Source of the DNA: an uncultured eubacterium 1-6
GTDB lineage: Bacteria > Bacillota > Clostridia > Lachnospirales > Lachnospiraceae
DNA length: 64,000 nt
Assembly (NCBI GenBank): GCA_903789595.1
Contig: CAIFEZ010000002.1
Coordinates: 7,109 to 71,108 of the forward strand
Direction of reading: 5' to 3'
The notes under the pieces are model-generated. The model was not told where the DNA came from. It saw only the letters and a program-made list of their open reading frames with translations, and made no database searches. Below, piece by piece: positions 8,824 to 17,379 of the stretch (its first letter is position 1; each line of letters starts with the position of its first letter). A program made the translations under genes and the position numbers.

Positions 8824-9022
8824 CAAGCCACCCCATCATCCAAAACTGCAAAGAGGCTTCCGCATAGAACCTCAAGAAAACTCTTCAGCTCATGCGACAG
8901 CCCCTCTAATATTCCAGTTGATGTTATTTTAACAGTCTCTGATGTCTCCTGCAACAGGATCCTATGCAAACCATTGATTAGGAAATTTCACTTTTCACAG
9001 GACTTCTGGATATCCATTTCTA

Positions 9023-10708
9023 TTATTCCGCATAGAACGTAGTCATGTCCGGCCAACCTCTTTCCATCGTTGTAATTCCCTTCAGATTCGGTGCCAGGAT
9101 TACACTGTACTGTTCCTCAAAAAGATCTTCCACGTAGTAATTTTCCTTAAACGTCTGTTCAATCTGTGCCAGCTCTTTTTTTGCTTTATCGACATCCGTC
9201 TCTGACAGTGCTTCCGCTATGGACTTGTCGATTTCATCCGTTGTCCACTTCGGTCCGCCAATACAGTAGTTCAGATTTGCCGTGCGGAAAGCCGTAAAGG
9301 CTGTCGGTGTTCGCACAAACTCATCTGATCCCACAAAAATGATATCGTAATTGCCATTGAAAGCATCCTGTACAAACTGCGGTGTATCGGCTGTGTTGAT
9401 ATTTAAGGTAATCCCCGCTTCTCTCAGCTGATCCTGTACTGCAGTCGCAAGCATCGTTCCATCTGCAGTCGTAACGGTAGATATTTCAAGTCCGTCCGGA
9501 TACCCCGCCTCTGACAGGAGCTGCTTTGCTTTCTCGACATCTCTTGTCCGTTCTCCTTCCGCATATGTATCCGTATGGTATTTGCTGCTGTTTGCGAACC
9601 AGCCAGTCGCGACTCCCGAATACCCTGCCGTTCCAACCTGTGCAATTGCATTAAAATCCAGTGCTGCCTGAATCGCCTGGCGGACTTTTTCATCCTTGCA
9701 CGCACCATCGCGAAGATTATAATACAGATGATGAACCTGTCCGAATCCATAGATTTTAACCTGAACAGCAGAATTGCCCACATAAGTAGCCGCCTGTGAA
9801 ACCGGCATCTGCATGGCTACCTGTGCATTTCCTGCTTCAACTGCCATCTCACGCGCCGCAGGATCCTGCGTAAAGACAAATTTTATGGTTTTATAATATC
9901 CCGTATAATCCGGATCCCAATAATTTTCATTTCTTTCAACGGTAACGGATTCTCCCCGCACCCACTCCACAAATTTGTAACGACCGCATCCCATAACTGG
10001 AGCATTGACCGCGGCATCAATTCCTCCCGCGGCATTTACCTCATCTTCACTGAAAATACCGAAATTCGACCATGCCAGCATATACAGAATATCCGGATCC
10101 GCTTCCTTTAATCCCAGTGTAAAGGAATGCTCGTCATTTACCGTTGTGGTATCCGGGTCAATGTATCTTCCTGTATCTGTATTTGCACTGTTTGCCGCAA
10201 GCGTCTGGAATGTATATACACAATCCTCAGGTGTCAGCGGAGAACCGTCTGTCATAGTTACGTTATCCCGGATGGTGAAGCGGATATGGCTGTTGTCTGT
10301 CCATTCCCATTCCGTGGCAAGGCATGGAAGCACTTCCTGCTTGTCATCGCTTAGCTTAACCAGTCGATCCATGATCGTATTGTCAATAATCTGGATTTCA
10401 TTCTCCATTTTTCCGGTTCCAGCCCAGAGCCCTGAGGGTTCTGACTGGCAGGATACCACCAGAGTTTCATCCGTTTTTTGGGTATTAGCCGGATCTGCTG
10501 CAAGAGAGGTAATCGCCGAAACCGTATCTCCTCCCGAAGACGACGTTGTCACCACAGACGAGGATTCTCCCGAATCACTTTTCGATGTATTCACTGCAGC
10601 CCCTGCACTTGAACCTGTTTGCGCTGAATTTGCAGAGCTTCCACAACCGGTCATGGAGACTGCCATAATTACAGCCAGACCGATACCGACCATATTCCTG
10701 TACTTCAT
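9023..10708 (-). CDS. ABC transporter substrate-binding lipoprotein, family 5 (Opp/Dpp type), orphan
   Basis: A 561-residue extracellular solute-binding protein anchored as a lipoprotein. The N-terminus is a lipoprotein signal peptide with lipobox SMTGC, followed by a Ser/Gly-rich linker. The body shows SBP_bac_5 features such as RFTIRDNVTMTDGSPLTPEDCVYTF-type text and the AGNAQVAMQMP region. Family members bind peptides, oligosaccharides or glycosides for Opp/Dpp permeases. No permease or ATPase gene adjoins it, and it closely resembles the binding protein at 36949-38628, so it probably delivers a different ligand to that importer. AGGAGG lies before the ATG, and a promoter-like pair is upstream. 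Confidence 0.92.
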   Translation of the reverse strand: MKYRNMVGIGLAVIMAVSMTGCGSSANSAQTGSSAGAAVNTSKSDSGESSSVVTTSSSGGDTVSAITSLAADPANTQKTDETLVVSCQSEPSGLWAGTGKMENEIQIIDNTIMDRLVKLSDDKQEVLPCLATEWEWTDNSHIRFTIRDNVTMTDGSPLTPEDCVYTFQTLAANSANTDTGRYIDPDTTTVNDEHSFTLGLKEADPDILYMLAWSNFGIFSEDEVNAAGGIDAAVNAPVMGCGRYKFVEWVRGESVTVERNENYWDPDYTGYYKTIKFVFTQDPAAREMAVEAGNAQVAMQMPVSQAATYVGNSAVQVKIYGFGQVHHLYYNLRDGACKDEKVRQAIQAALDFNAIAQVGTAGYSGVATGWFANSSKYHTDTYAEGERTRDVEKAKQLLSEAGYPDGLEISTVTTADGTMLATAVQDQLREAGITLNINTADTPQFVQDAFNGNYDIIFVGSDEFVRTPTAFTAFRTANLNYCIGGPKWTTDEIDKSIAEALSETDVDKAKKELAQIEQTFKENYYVEDLFEEQYSVILAPNLKGITTMERGWPDMTTFYAE

Positions 10709-11023
10709 ACCGAATTTCCTCCTGTATCATAAAAAATTTATCATCCTTTTTGTATTAACTCTTCAATTGCGTTCGCGAACTTTTATAAATTAAAGGTACT
10801 TCATGGTGTTTTTTTCGCAATTTCCATTTTTCCGCTTTGAAGAGGAAAAACACGGTTTTCACAGTATCCAGTAAAGTAAAAAAACAGATACCATACCATT
10901 CGGTACAGTACCTGCATTTATAAATATTGCATGCCATGGTACGGACAAAGCCCGCATAGAAGTTTCCAGAAGTATATATATGTGTCTTGGAGATTACGCA
11001 CATATTATCTCTTAGAACGTTTT
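10709..11023 (-). other. Intergenic region: promoter, palindrome and upstream terminator
   Basis: This 315-bp gap holds no convincing gene. Next to the binding-protein gene are TTGAAG (10761-10766) and TGATAA (10738-10743) on the minus strand, 17 bp apart, a plausible promoter. The 10-bp palindrome GTTCGCGAAC (10771-10780) sits just upstream of the -35 box and may be an operator. The far side contains the terminator of the aldo/keto reductase gene. Confidence 0.5.
10878..10912 (-). terminator. Intrinsic terminator after the aldo/keto reductase gene
   Basis: On the minus strand GGTACTGTACC-GAAT-GGTATGGTATC forms an interrupted hairpin followed by TGTTTTTTT. It lies about 110 bp after the reductase stop and before the binding-protein promoter. 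Confidence 0.5.
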
Positions 11024-11995
11024 TCAGATCTCATCTCTCTTAAGATCCAGATACTCACACTCTTCCTTTGTAAGTTTTACATCCAGTGCACGAAGCGAGG
11101 ACTGCAGCTCTGCCTTATTTGCAGCGCCCAGGATCGGGAACACATTCATCGGTCCGTCGATTTCAAAGGCAAGGGCGATCTGCGGAATCTCGCAGCCGTG
11201 CTTCTTTGCGAGAATCCCACATCTCTCCAGTCTGGTAAAGTTCTCCTCACCGAGATACGCCTGAATGCTTCCAGGAAGCTCCTCCGGACGGTTTTTCCAC
11301 ATTTCGCGGGTAAATCTGCCGCTCATCATGCCGCCTGCCATGGAGGACCATGCAAGCACCGGCATCTGTGTCCTCTCATACCACTGGCGCGCCGCCGCAT
11401 TTTCCGGTCCGGAAATCGATACACATCCGGGTGCAAAAGGATTGCTGTACTGCTGTGCCAGAGAGTAGTTCGGGCTCGATACGGAGAATCCCTTCAGTCC
11501 GTGTGCACGGCAATAATCGTTTGCCTCCTGAATCCTCTCAATCGTCCAGTTCGACGCTCCATACGCACCGATTTTTCCGGCGCGGTAATATTTATCCAGT
11601 GTCTCAACAAGCGGTCCGACCGGTTTTGAAGGGTCATCTCTGTGAAGCATATAGAGATCAATATGATCTGTTTTCATCTTTACCAGGGCATCATTTAAAT
11701 CCGCCTCCATATCGTAGGTTGTGACCCTTGTGCGCCACGGCGACGGATGACAGCATTTACTGATCAGAAATACATCATCTCTGTTCTTCCGGCTCTCGAA
11801 ATACTTGCCGAGCGCAATCTCTGTGGTTCCCCGGCCATATCCCATTGCCGTGTCGATTACATTGATTCCCAGAGCAAGCGCATCATCCAGGCGCTTGAAA
11901 TCCTCTTCATTATCATCCTTATTGACGATGTTCATGGTTCCTACAATAAAACGGCTTACTTTCTTTCCGCCTTCTGTAAATGTGCTGTATTCCAT
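11024..11995 (-). CDS. Aldo/keto reductase family protein
   Basis: A 323-residue NAD(P)H-dependent reductase of the AKR superfamily, which interconverts carbonyls and alcohols. The catalytic tetrad is visible: Asp in VIDTAMGYG with its Tyr, Lys in LISKCCH, and His in YMLHRDDP. The start at 11995 is set by AAGAGGTAT upstream; an extended frame to 12028 would include this site inside the gene. It lies 103 bp downstream of the VOC gene on the same strand, and the pair probably forms one transcript under the shared 28-bp operator. A role in handling keto-sugars or sugar-derived aldehydes fits the neighbouring oxidoreductase operon but is inference. Confidence 0.92.
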   Translation of the reverse strand: MEYSTFTEGGKKVSRFIVGTMNIVNKDDNEEDFKRLDDALALGINVIDTAMGYGRGTTEIALGKYFESRKNRDDVFLISKCCHPSPWRTRVTTYDMEADLNDALVKMKTDHIDLYMLHRDDPSKPVGPLVETLDKYYRAGKIGAYGASNWTIERIQEANDYCRAHGLKGFSVSSPNYSLAQQYSNPFAPGCVSISGPENAAARQWYERTQMPVLAWSSMAGGMMSGRFTREMWKNRPEELPGSIQAYLGEENFTRLERCGILAKKHGCEIPQIALAFEIDGPMNVFPILGAANKAELQSSLRALDVKLTKEECEYLDLKRDEI

Positions 11996-12098
11996 ATCTG
12001 TATACCTCTTATCTTCCTGAATAATCACTGCCGCAGCGATAAACGCCGCAGCCCAAATGTTACGCCCTGTATCTTCCCTGCCGGGAGAAATCCATATC

Positions 12099-12611
12099 TT
12101 ACTTCAGCGCAGGCTCACCCTTTGCGTCAAAGCTGTGTCCAACCTTTGCCGGATCGATATTCTTGTAAATTTCCACGATAACCCCAAGCTTCTCTCTGAG
12201 ATCCAGGTAGGAGAAATCCATAAGTCCTCCGATTCCCTGACCGCGGATCCACGGATCTTTTCCTGTTTCTTCTTTGTACTCCTTTAAAACGTCTTCGTAT
12301 GGCTGATCAATCGCCGCGGCAATATGGTGAATGCCGGGGCCATGTTCATCCAGCCACTGTTTATAGGGGGAATCCTCCACCGGCTCAATCAGCTCAATCT
12401 CCATGCCATACGCAGAAAGGAACGCCTGTCTTGCGACCTTTCCATGTCTGGCAACTCCATCAATGGTGAGATCTGTAGTCGGCGGATTTTCACCGCTCAT
12501 CTCATTGATGGACCACGGCCCCATACCCATAGCTTCCCAGTTCTTTACTGCCTCATCCACATTTCGAACAATAATTCCGATCTGAAATAACATTGGAAAT
12601 TTTGGTGTCAT
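12099..12611 (-). CDS. VOC-superfamily (glyoxalase/methylmalonyl-CoA epimerase-like) protein
   Basis: A 170-residue metal-binding vicinal-oxygen-chelate protein. It opens with the beta-alpha-beta unit FQIGIIVRNVDEAVKNWEAM, contains GIHHIAAAID with a probable metal-ligand His, and ends with a conserved GVIVEIY strand whose Glu is a likely ligand. Members include glyoxalases, epimerases and lactone or ring-opening enzymes; the 2-oxoacid or keto-sugar substrate cannot be read from sequence. A strong AGGAGG precedes the ATG. It heads the pair with the aldo/keto reductase. Confidence 0.88.
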   Translation of the reverse strand: MTPKFPMLFQIGIIVRNVDEAVKNWEAMGMGPWSINEMSGENPPTTDLTIDGVARHGKVARQAFLSAYGMEIELIEPVEDSPYKQWLDEHGPGIHHIAAAIDQPYEDVLKEYKEETGKDPWIRGQGIGGLMDFSYLDLREKLGVIVEIYKNIDPAKVGHSFDAKGEPALK

Positions 12612-12766
12612 AATTGAATTCCTCCTGAGCTTTTCTTATATCTGTATTCTGAAAATTATCATCATTACATGATTATCATTTTGCGCCTCTTCATTCAGCG
12701 CTTTGATCCCGGGCTCTTCTGATGGTTCCATACTACCATTCCGAAAATTCATTCGCAAAGCGACAA

Positions 12767-12794
12767 TTTCCGCTATATGGAGGAAATATTCCGG
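12767..12794. promoter_or_regulatory. 28-bp dyad operator, copy A (upstream of VOC-AKR)
   Basis: The element has the dyad form TTTCC-N10-GGAAA plus the flank TATTCCGG. It matches copy B at 18438-18465 at 25 of 28 positions but in opposite orientation. It lies about 155 bp before the VOC gene start. A common regulator of the two operons is inferred. Confidence 0.6.
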
Positions 12795-12847
12795 AACTGC
12801 CCCTGTGTTTTCACAAACCTTTCCATCATCTGTTCCTCTTTTTTTAC

Positions 12848-12912
12848 AAAAAAAGATCAAACCAGTGCGACAGGTATCGGGTTTTTCACCGCAGACCTGC
12901 CGCATCGGTTTG
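12848..12912 (-). terminator. Strong intrinsic terminator of the Gfo/TIM-barrel operon
   Basis: On the minus strand an 18-bp stem (CAAACCGATGCGGCAGGT with ACCTGTCGCACTGGTTTG, one mismatch, two G-U) with a 19-nt loop is followed by ATC and seven T, about 40 bp after the stop of the last gene. Confidence 0.88.
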
Positions 12913-12951
12913 ACCGTTACGTAATGATTCGATATGAAATTATGATGTGTC

Positions 12952-14103
12952 TCAGACTTCCACCCACGCAGCATCCCTTCGGCTGCTCTCCACTGCGGCA
13001 TGAAGGAACTTTACGCCTTCAATTCCGTCATCGATTGACGGAAAGTCGCAGTCTTTTTCCGTAAGTGTCTCTCCATTGACCTTCTTGAGAACCGCACCGA
13101 TCCAGACCTTGTAAATATTCGCAAAGGCTTCATAAAGGCCTTCCGGATGTCCGGCAGGAAGCCTGTTCATCTCCGCGGATCTCTGACTTACATAAGCCAT
13201 TCCTCTGTAACAGATCTGCGTGGGCTGTCCTTTCTTTGTAACATACAGAATATCCGGCTGTTCCTCATGCCACTCAATTGCGCCCTCCGTGCCGAAAATC
13301 CGTGTGACCAGCCCGTTCATATGCCCAACGCACACCTGAGAAGAACAAAATACCCCATGTGCTCCGTTGTCGAATTCGACGAGCATATTTGCATTCAGAT
13401 CCAGCGGCTGTCCGAAGTAATCCAGCTTCGCCGCCAGCCGTTTTACGCGAAGGCCGGTCATATAGGATACCGTATTTTCAATATGCGTACCGATATCTCC
13501 GACACAGTTTGAGATGCCGGCAATTTTCGGGTCTTTTCTCCATGAAGACAGTTTATTCATGGTCTGATCCCCTTTGCCGATATCATCAACCAGATATTCC
13601 TGCAGATATTCCGCGTTCACGTCAATGATCCGTCCGATGCTCCCGCTTCGTATCAGTTCACGGGCCTCTTTCACCATATTGTTGCCGGAATATGAGTAAT
13701 TAACGCAGAAAAGCAGGTCTTTTTCCTTCGCGAGCTTCTTTAGCTCCTCCGCTTCACTCACCTCAAAACAAAGCGGCTTTTCGCACAGAACATGAATTCC
13801 ATTTTCCAGAAAGGCCTTTGCCGTCGCATAATGAGCATTGTTCGGTGCCGATATGACTACAAAATCGATGCCGTCCTCCCGGGCGCCCTCTTTCTCCGCC
13901 ATTTCCCTGTAGTCGTCATAGACTCTTTCTTCATCCAGCCGATAGAATTCTCCCGTTTCCTGATTTTTATCCTTGTGTCTGCTGAAACATCCGGCGGCCA
14001 GAACAGCAAGTCCGTCAAAGCCGGCAGCTACACGGTGAACATTTCCAATAAAAGAATTCAGACCAGCGCCGACCATTCCATAAGCAGCATATTTTTTCAT
14101 CAT
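12952..14103 (-). CDS. Gfo/Idh/MocA-family NAD(P)-dependent oxidoreductase 1 (DgpA-like sugar 3-dehydrogenase candidate)
   Basis: A 383-residue oxidoreductase with an N-terminal Rossmann fold (GMVGAGLNSFIGNVHR), the family catalytic motif CEKPLCFEV, and VGDIGTHIEN in the C-terminal alpha/beta domain. The C-terminal LPAGHPEGLYEAFANIY is typical of the subgroup encoded beside TIM-barrel isomerases. This subgroup includes enzymes such as DgpA that oxidise a sugar hydroxyl, often C3, before glycoside cleavage; the assignment to that reaction is inference. It is last in a five-gene operon, 15 bp after TIM barrel 1, and is followed by a strong terminator. AAGGAG lies before two adjacent ATGs (14103, 14100); either could start. 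Confidence 0.9.
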   Translation of the reverse strand: MMKKYAAYGMVGAGLNSFIGNVHRVAAGFDGLAVLAAGCFSRHKDKNQETGEFYRLDEERVYDDYREMAEKEGAREDGIDFVVISAPNNAHYATAKAFLENGIHVLCEKPLCFEVSEAEELKKLAKEKDLLFCVNYSYSGNNMVKEARELIRSGSIGRIIDVNAEYLQEYLVDDIGKGDQTMNKLSSWRKDPKIAGISNCVGDIGTHIENTVSYMTGLRVKRLAAKLDYFGQPLDLNANMLVEFDNGAHGVFCSSQVCVGHMNGLVTRIFGTEGAIEWHEEQPDILYVTKKGQPTQICYRGMAYVSQRSAEMNRLPAGHPEGLYEAFANIYKVWIGAVLKKVNGETLTEKDCDFPSIDDGIEGVKFLHAAVESSRRDAAWVEV

Positions 14104-14118
14104 CTGATCTCCTTCCGG

Positions 14119-15108
14119 TCAATTTGCAATAGCCGAATCAAATTTTATGGCAGACTTCTTGAAATCCGCTTTTCTCACGAAGGCACAGGCTTCCGTAGCC
14201 CCTGCAATCCGGTCCATGCCGGAATCCTCCCACTCCACCGAAAGAGGTCCTTCGTAATCATGGGCATTCAGAACGCGGATGATTTCTTCAAAATTCACGC
14301 TTCCATGACCCAGAGACCGGAAATTCCAGCCTCTCCTCAAATCTCCGAAATCGATATGTGAGCAAAGAAGTCCTGATCTTCCATCCAGTGTCACCGCCGC
14401 ATCCTTCATGTGCACATGGTAAACCCTGTCGATAAAATCATTCAGAAATACATGCGGCGTTACTCCCTGCCAGATCAGATGGCTCGGATCAAAATTTATG
14501 CCAAACTCCGGCCGGTCCGCGAATACCTCAAGAAGCCTCTGTGTCGAATAATAATCGAAGGCAATTTCTCCGGGATGTACCTCCAGTGCAAACCGGACGC
14601 CGTTATCCCGGAACACATCGAGAATCGGACACCACAGATCATATATCTGCTGATAGCCGTCACGAATCATTTCCTCCGTTGTCTGCGGAAAAGAATAAAA
14701 CCATTTCCAGATAGGGGAACCGGTAAAACCGGTCACGATATGAGCGCCGATATTCTTTGCAGCTACAGCCGCGTATTTCATGTACGCAATCCCCCACGCA
14801 CGAATCTTATCAGGCTGGTCAGCCAGCTCCGGCGGCGCAAAATTATTCAGACGCGGATCGTCGTAGTCGCCGACACACTGTCCGATGACGTGCGCCGCAA
14901 TCGCCTCACACTTCAGATCATACTTCTGCAATGTATTTCTGACTTCTTCGGCATAATCCGGCTCCGTCGCCGCCCTCTTTACATCCAGATGCTGCCCCTG
15001 ACAGGCAAGTTCAATTCCATCATATCCCATTTCCTTTGCTGTTCTGCACATCGTGTCCAGATCCAGATCGGCCCACTGAGAGGTCATTAGTGTTACAAGT
15101 CTTCCCAT
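14119..15108 (-). CDS. Sugar phosphate isomerase/epimerase-type TIM barrel 1 (AP endonuclease family 2)
   Basis: A 329-residue xylose-isomerase-like TIM barrel. The four metal ligands expected for the family are visible: Glu in FALEVHPGE, Asp in INFDPSHLIWQG, His in YHVHMKDAA and Glu in LSVEWEDSG. Relatives isomerise, epimerise or dehydrate sugars or keto-sugars, including products made by neighbouring Gfo/Idh enzymes. The start at 15108 (MGRLVTLMTSQWAD) is preferred with AAAGGCGG upstream; an in-frame ATG at 15138 has no ribosome binding site. It lies 15 bp before oxidoreductase 1 and 110 bp after oxidoreductase 2. The substrate is unknown; a 3-keto-glycoside or its product is inferred from context. 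Confidence 0.9.
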   Translation of the reverse strand: MGRLVTLMTSQWADLDLDTMCRTAKEMGYDGIELACQGQHLDVKRAATEPDYAEEVRNTLQKYDLKCEAIAAHVIGQCVGDYDDPRLNNFAPPELADQPDKIRAWGIAYMKYAAVAAKNIGAHIVTGFTGSPIWKWFYSFPQTTEEMIRDGYQQIYDLWCPILDVFRDNGVRFALEVHPGEIAFDYYSTQRLLEVFADRPEFGINFDPSHLIWQGVTPHVFLNDFIDRVYHVHMKDAAVTLDGRSGLLCSHIDFGDLRRGWNFRSLGHGSVNFEEIIRVLNAHDYEGPLSVEWEDSGMDRIAGATEACAFVRKADFKKSAIKFDSAIAN

Positions 15109-15218
15109 AATATGCCCGCCTTTCCCGGTATTTTTCATTTTTTTACAGGAAACATCCGCCCCATACGCGCAGCAGCCACCGGCATATGCAGACTATAACG
15201 CCTCCTGAATCATATTCA

Positions 15219-16400
15219 TTACTTTACTTCCCAAAGTTCCCAGTTTTTTCCCATCGGCTCGGTCCGATCGGCTGTTGTGGTCATTTCATACGCCCGACCG
15301 CTTCTCGCAGAAATCTCAAATGCATTCAGTGCTTCCACCACATGCAGCGAAACCAATGAGGAAACTCTCGGCTGCCGCTTTGTGAGAAGAGCCTGCGCCA
15401 GATCACTCGCGCCGAGTCCGCGCATGTTTCCCCGAGGATCCGGATCTGCGGCAAACTCCGACGGAACCTCCTCTGTGCACGCCTCCTGATTCTGCATCAT
15501 TGCAATCAGTTTTGCCGGGAACGGATCCTTCACTGCATTTACAGTCTCCTGCAGTTTATTTCCGTCAAAGATTTCCACCTTTCCGGAAAATCCATTCGGA
15601 TCCGGAACTTCTATGCTGCCTTCGGTTCCATAAACCTCGAGAAGAGGAAGCCTCGTCTTCCACGTATCGAAGCTCATCGTCATCGTCCCGACTGCTCCGC
15701 AGACAAAGGACAGAATTGCGGTATAGGTTGTCGGGACCTCTGTCTCCGTCTGTTTTCCCAGGATATTTCTGACCGGTCTTCCTTTGATGGAGAAACAGGA
15801 AATCTTCTGAATGGGACCGAGCAGATACACGAGGGCAGTCAGATAATACGGACCCATATCAAACATCGGCCCGCCTCCGTTCCGATAATAGAAACCGGGA
15901 TTCGGGTGCCAGAGCTCATGGCCTGGACAGGTCATATTCGCAGTAAATCCAATTGCCTTGCCGATCCGTCCGCTGTCCATGATAGAACGGACTGTCTGAA
16001 TTCCGGAGCCGAGAAATGTGTCCGGTGCCGATACACAGTAAAGGCCCCTGGAAGCGGCAAGATCTGTCAGTTCCTTCGCTTCTGAGAATTTTAAAGCCAG
16101 CGGTTTTTCACAATATACATGCTTGCCCGCTTCCAGACATTGGCGGTTTACACTGTAATGCGCTGCCGGGATCGTCAGATCCAGCACAAGCTCCACCTCC
16201 GGATCAGCCAGAAGCTCTTCTACCGTTCCTGCGCACGGAATCCCGTACTTCTGCTGTGCCTGTCTAGCCTTTTCCGCATACAGATCCGCCGCCCACACAA
16301 GCTCCAGATTGTGATAATGTTTTGAGATATTCGTCATATAGACATCAGAAATCGTCCCGCATCCGATAATTCCTGTCTTGATTCTGGTCTTCTCTTCCAT
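15219..16400 (-). CDS. Gfo/Idh/MocA-family NAD(P)-dependent oxidoreductase 2
   Basis: A 393-residue oxidoreductase with Rossmann motif GIIGCGTISDVYM, catalytic YCEKPLALKF and GGGPMFDMGPYYL, the last being the typical start of the substrate domain. It is only distantly like oxidoreductase 1, so it probably acts on a different sugar position or substrate. The start at 16400 (MEEKTRIKTG) has AGGGGAAA upstream; the longer frame to 16466 overlaps the preceding gene. It is the third gene of the operon, 31 bp after TIM barrel 2. The substrate is unknown. Confidence 0.9.
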   Translation of the reverse strand: MEEKTRIKTGIIGCGTISDVYMTNISKHYHNLELVWAADLYAEKARQAQQKYGIPCAGTVEELLADPEVELVLDLTIPAAHYSVNRQCLEAGKHVYCEKPLALKFSEAKELTDLAASRGLYCVSAPDTFLGSGIQTVRSIMDSGRIGKAIGFTANMTCPGHELWHPNPGFYYRNGGGPMFDMGPYYLTALVYLLGPIQKISCFSIKGRPVRNILGKQTETEVPTTYTAILSFVCGAVGTMTMSFDTWKTRLPLLEVYGTEGSIEVPDPNGFSGKVEIFDGNKLQETVNAVKDPFPAKLIAMMQNQEACTEEVPSEFAADPDPRGNMRGLGASDLAQALLTKRQPRVSSLVSLHVVEALNAFEISARSGRAYEMTTTADRTEPMGKNWELWEVK

Positions 16401-16431
16401 TTCGCTGTATTTCCCCTTTTTCCTCTGTTCT

Positions 16432-17358
16432 CTATCTGTAAATCTTTCCCAATACCTGCTGTACATAGAACGACGACAGGGTCATCGCCGCGAGATAGTC
16501 CGGCGCTCCGTCATCCTCTACAGTTACCCATCCTTTAAATCCGTAGTCAGCGACATGGCGCCAGAGCTCTTCCAGCGGCAGGACTCCCTCGCCCGGTTCC
16601 CAGAACCAGCGATGACCGTCATCCTGGATTTCCACATCCTGTGAAAAACGGACAGCATCCGATACTCCGATATCAGCCGTATCCTTCAGGTGGAAGGTAC
16701 AGATTCTTTCCTTATAAGTATCATAAAAATCAATCAGGTCATCGCCCATCAGTGCGATCTGCGCCGTATCGAGACAATAATGAACGTATCTCGGGTCTGT
16801 CATTTCGATGAGCTGACGATGATTATACTTGTTGGATACACAGAAGAATTCGTTGTGAATTCCAATCTGCACTCCCTTTGATTCCGCGTATTCACCGATT
16901 TCATTCAGACAGGATGCAATATTTTTCAGCCCCTGACTGTCGAGCGGACCGTTTCCGTAATAGTTGTTTCCCGGACATGTGTTCAGATGTCTTCCGCCAA
17001 ATGACGCACAGATATCGACTGCATTTTTTCCCGCCTGCACAACCTCGTCATGTTTCTCCGCAATATGAGAGTCATCACATCCGTGAAACATGCCGCTTAC
17101 TGCAATTCCATGATCCGCGGCAAAATCCACATAATTCTGCGGCGTTCCGAACAGTCCGAGTATCTCATTCAGATCCCACGGTGCCAGCTCGATTCCCTCA
17201 TACCCGGTCTGCTTATGGTAACGCAGAATCCTGTCCCAATCCTGGTAGTAGCATACATTTGATTTGTCTTCATAGTAATAATCACGGAAGTTGTCAATCT
17301 TTTTATATGGAACCGTCTTCCAGTGACTCATATGTGATAATCTGATATTTTTTTCCAT
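16432..17358 (-). CDS. Sugar phosphate isomerase/epimerase-type TIM barrel 2
   Basis: A 308-residue TIM barrel of the AP-endonuclease-2 superfamily. Candidate metal ligands are present: Glu in IGIHNEFF, Asp in YCLDTAQIALMG, His in CTFHLKDTAD and Glu in VTVEDDGAPDY. The N-terminus (YEGIELAPWD) fits the first barrel strands. It lies 21 bp downstream of TIM barrel 3 and 31 bp upstream of oxidoreductase 2 on one transcript. Isomerase, epimerase or lyase activity on a keto-sugar is inferred from this context; sequence alone does not fix the reaction. Confidence 0.9.
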   Translation of the reverse strand: MEKNIRLSHMSHWKTVPYKKIDNFRDYYYEDKSNVCYYQDWDRILRYHKQTGYEGIELAPWDLNEILGLFGTPQNYVDFAADHGIAVSGMFHGCDDSHIAEKHDEVVQAGKNAVDICASFGGRHLNTCPGNNYYGNGPLDSQGLKNIASCLNEIGEYAESKGVQIGIHNEFFCVSNKYNHRQLIEMTDPRYVHYCLDTAQIALMGDDLIDFYDTYKERICTFHLKDTADIGVSDAVRFSQDVEIQDDGHRWFWEPGEGVLPLEELWRHVADYGFKGWVTVEDDGAPDYLAAMTLSSFYVQQVLGKIYR

Positions 17359-17379
17359 GGTCTTCTGTCATCCTCCCAC

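Larger units (their letters stand above)
12612..12951. other. Intergenic region with operator and terminator
   Basis: This 340-bp gap has no credible gene on either strand. It contains the terminator of the upstream operon (12848-12912) and a 28-bp dyad element (12767-12794) shared with the region upstream of the TIM-barrel operon. The promoter of the VOC-AKR pair should lie between this element and 12612, but no clear -10/-35 pair was seen. Confidence 0.6.

Noticed and set aside
10755-11003. 82-codon minus-strand frame upstream of the orphan binding-protein gene
   Set aside because: It covers the promoter and terminator hairpin, has no ribosome binding site and no protein-like pattern.
12636-13001. 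121-codon minus-strand frame between the VOC gene and oxidoreductase 1
   Set aside because: It overlaps the terminator and the 3' end of the oxidoreductase gene and has no ribosome binding site.
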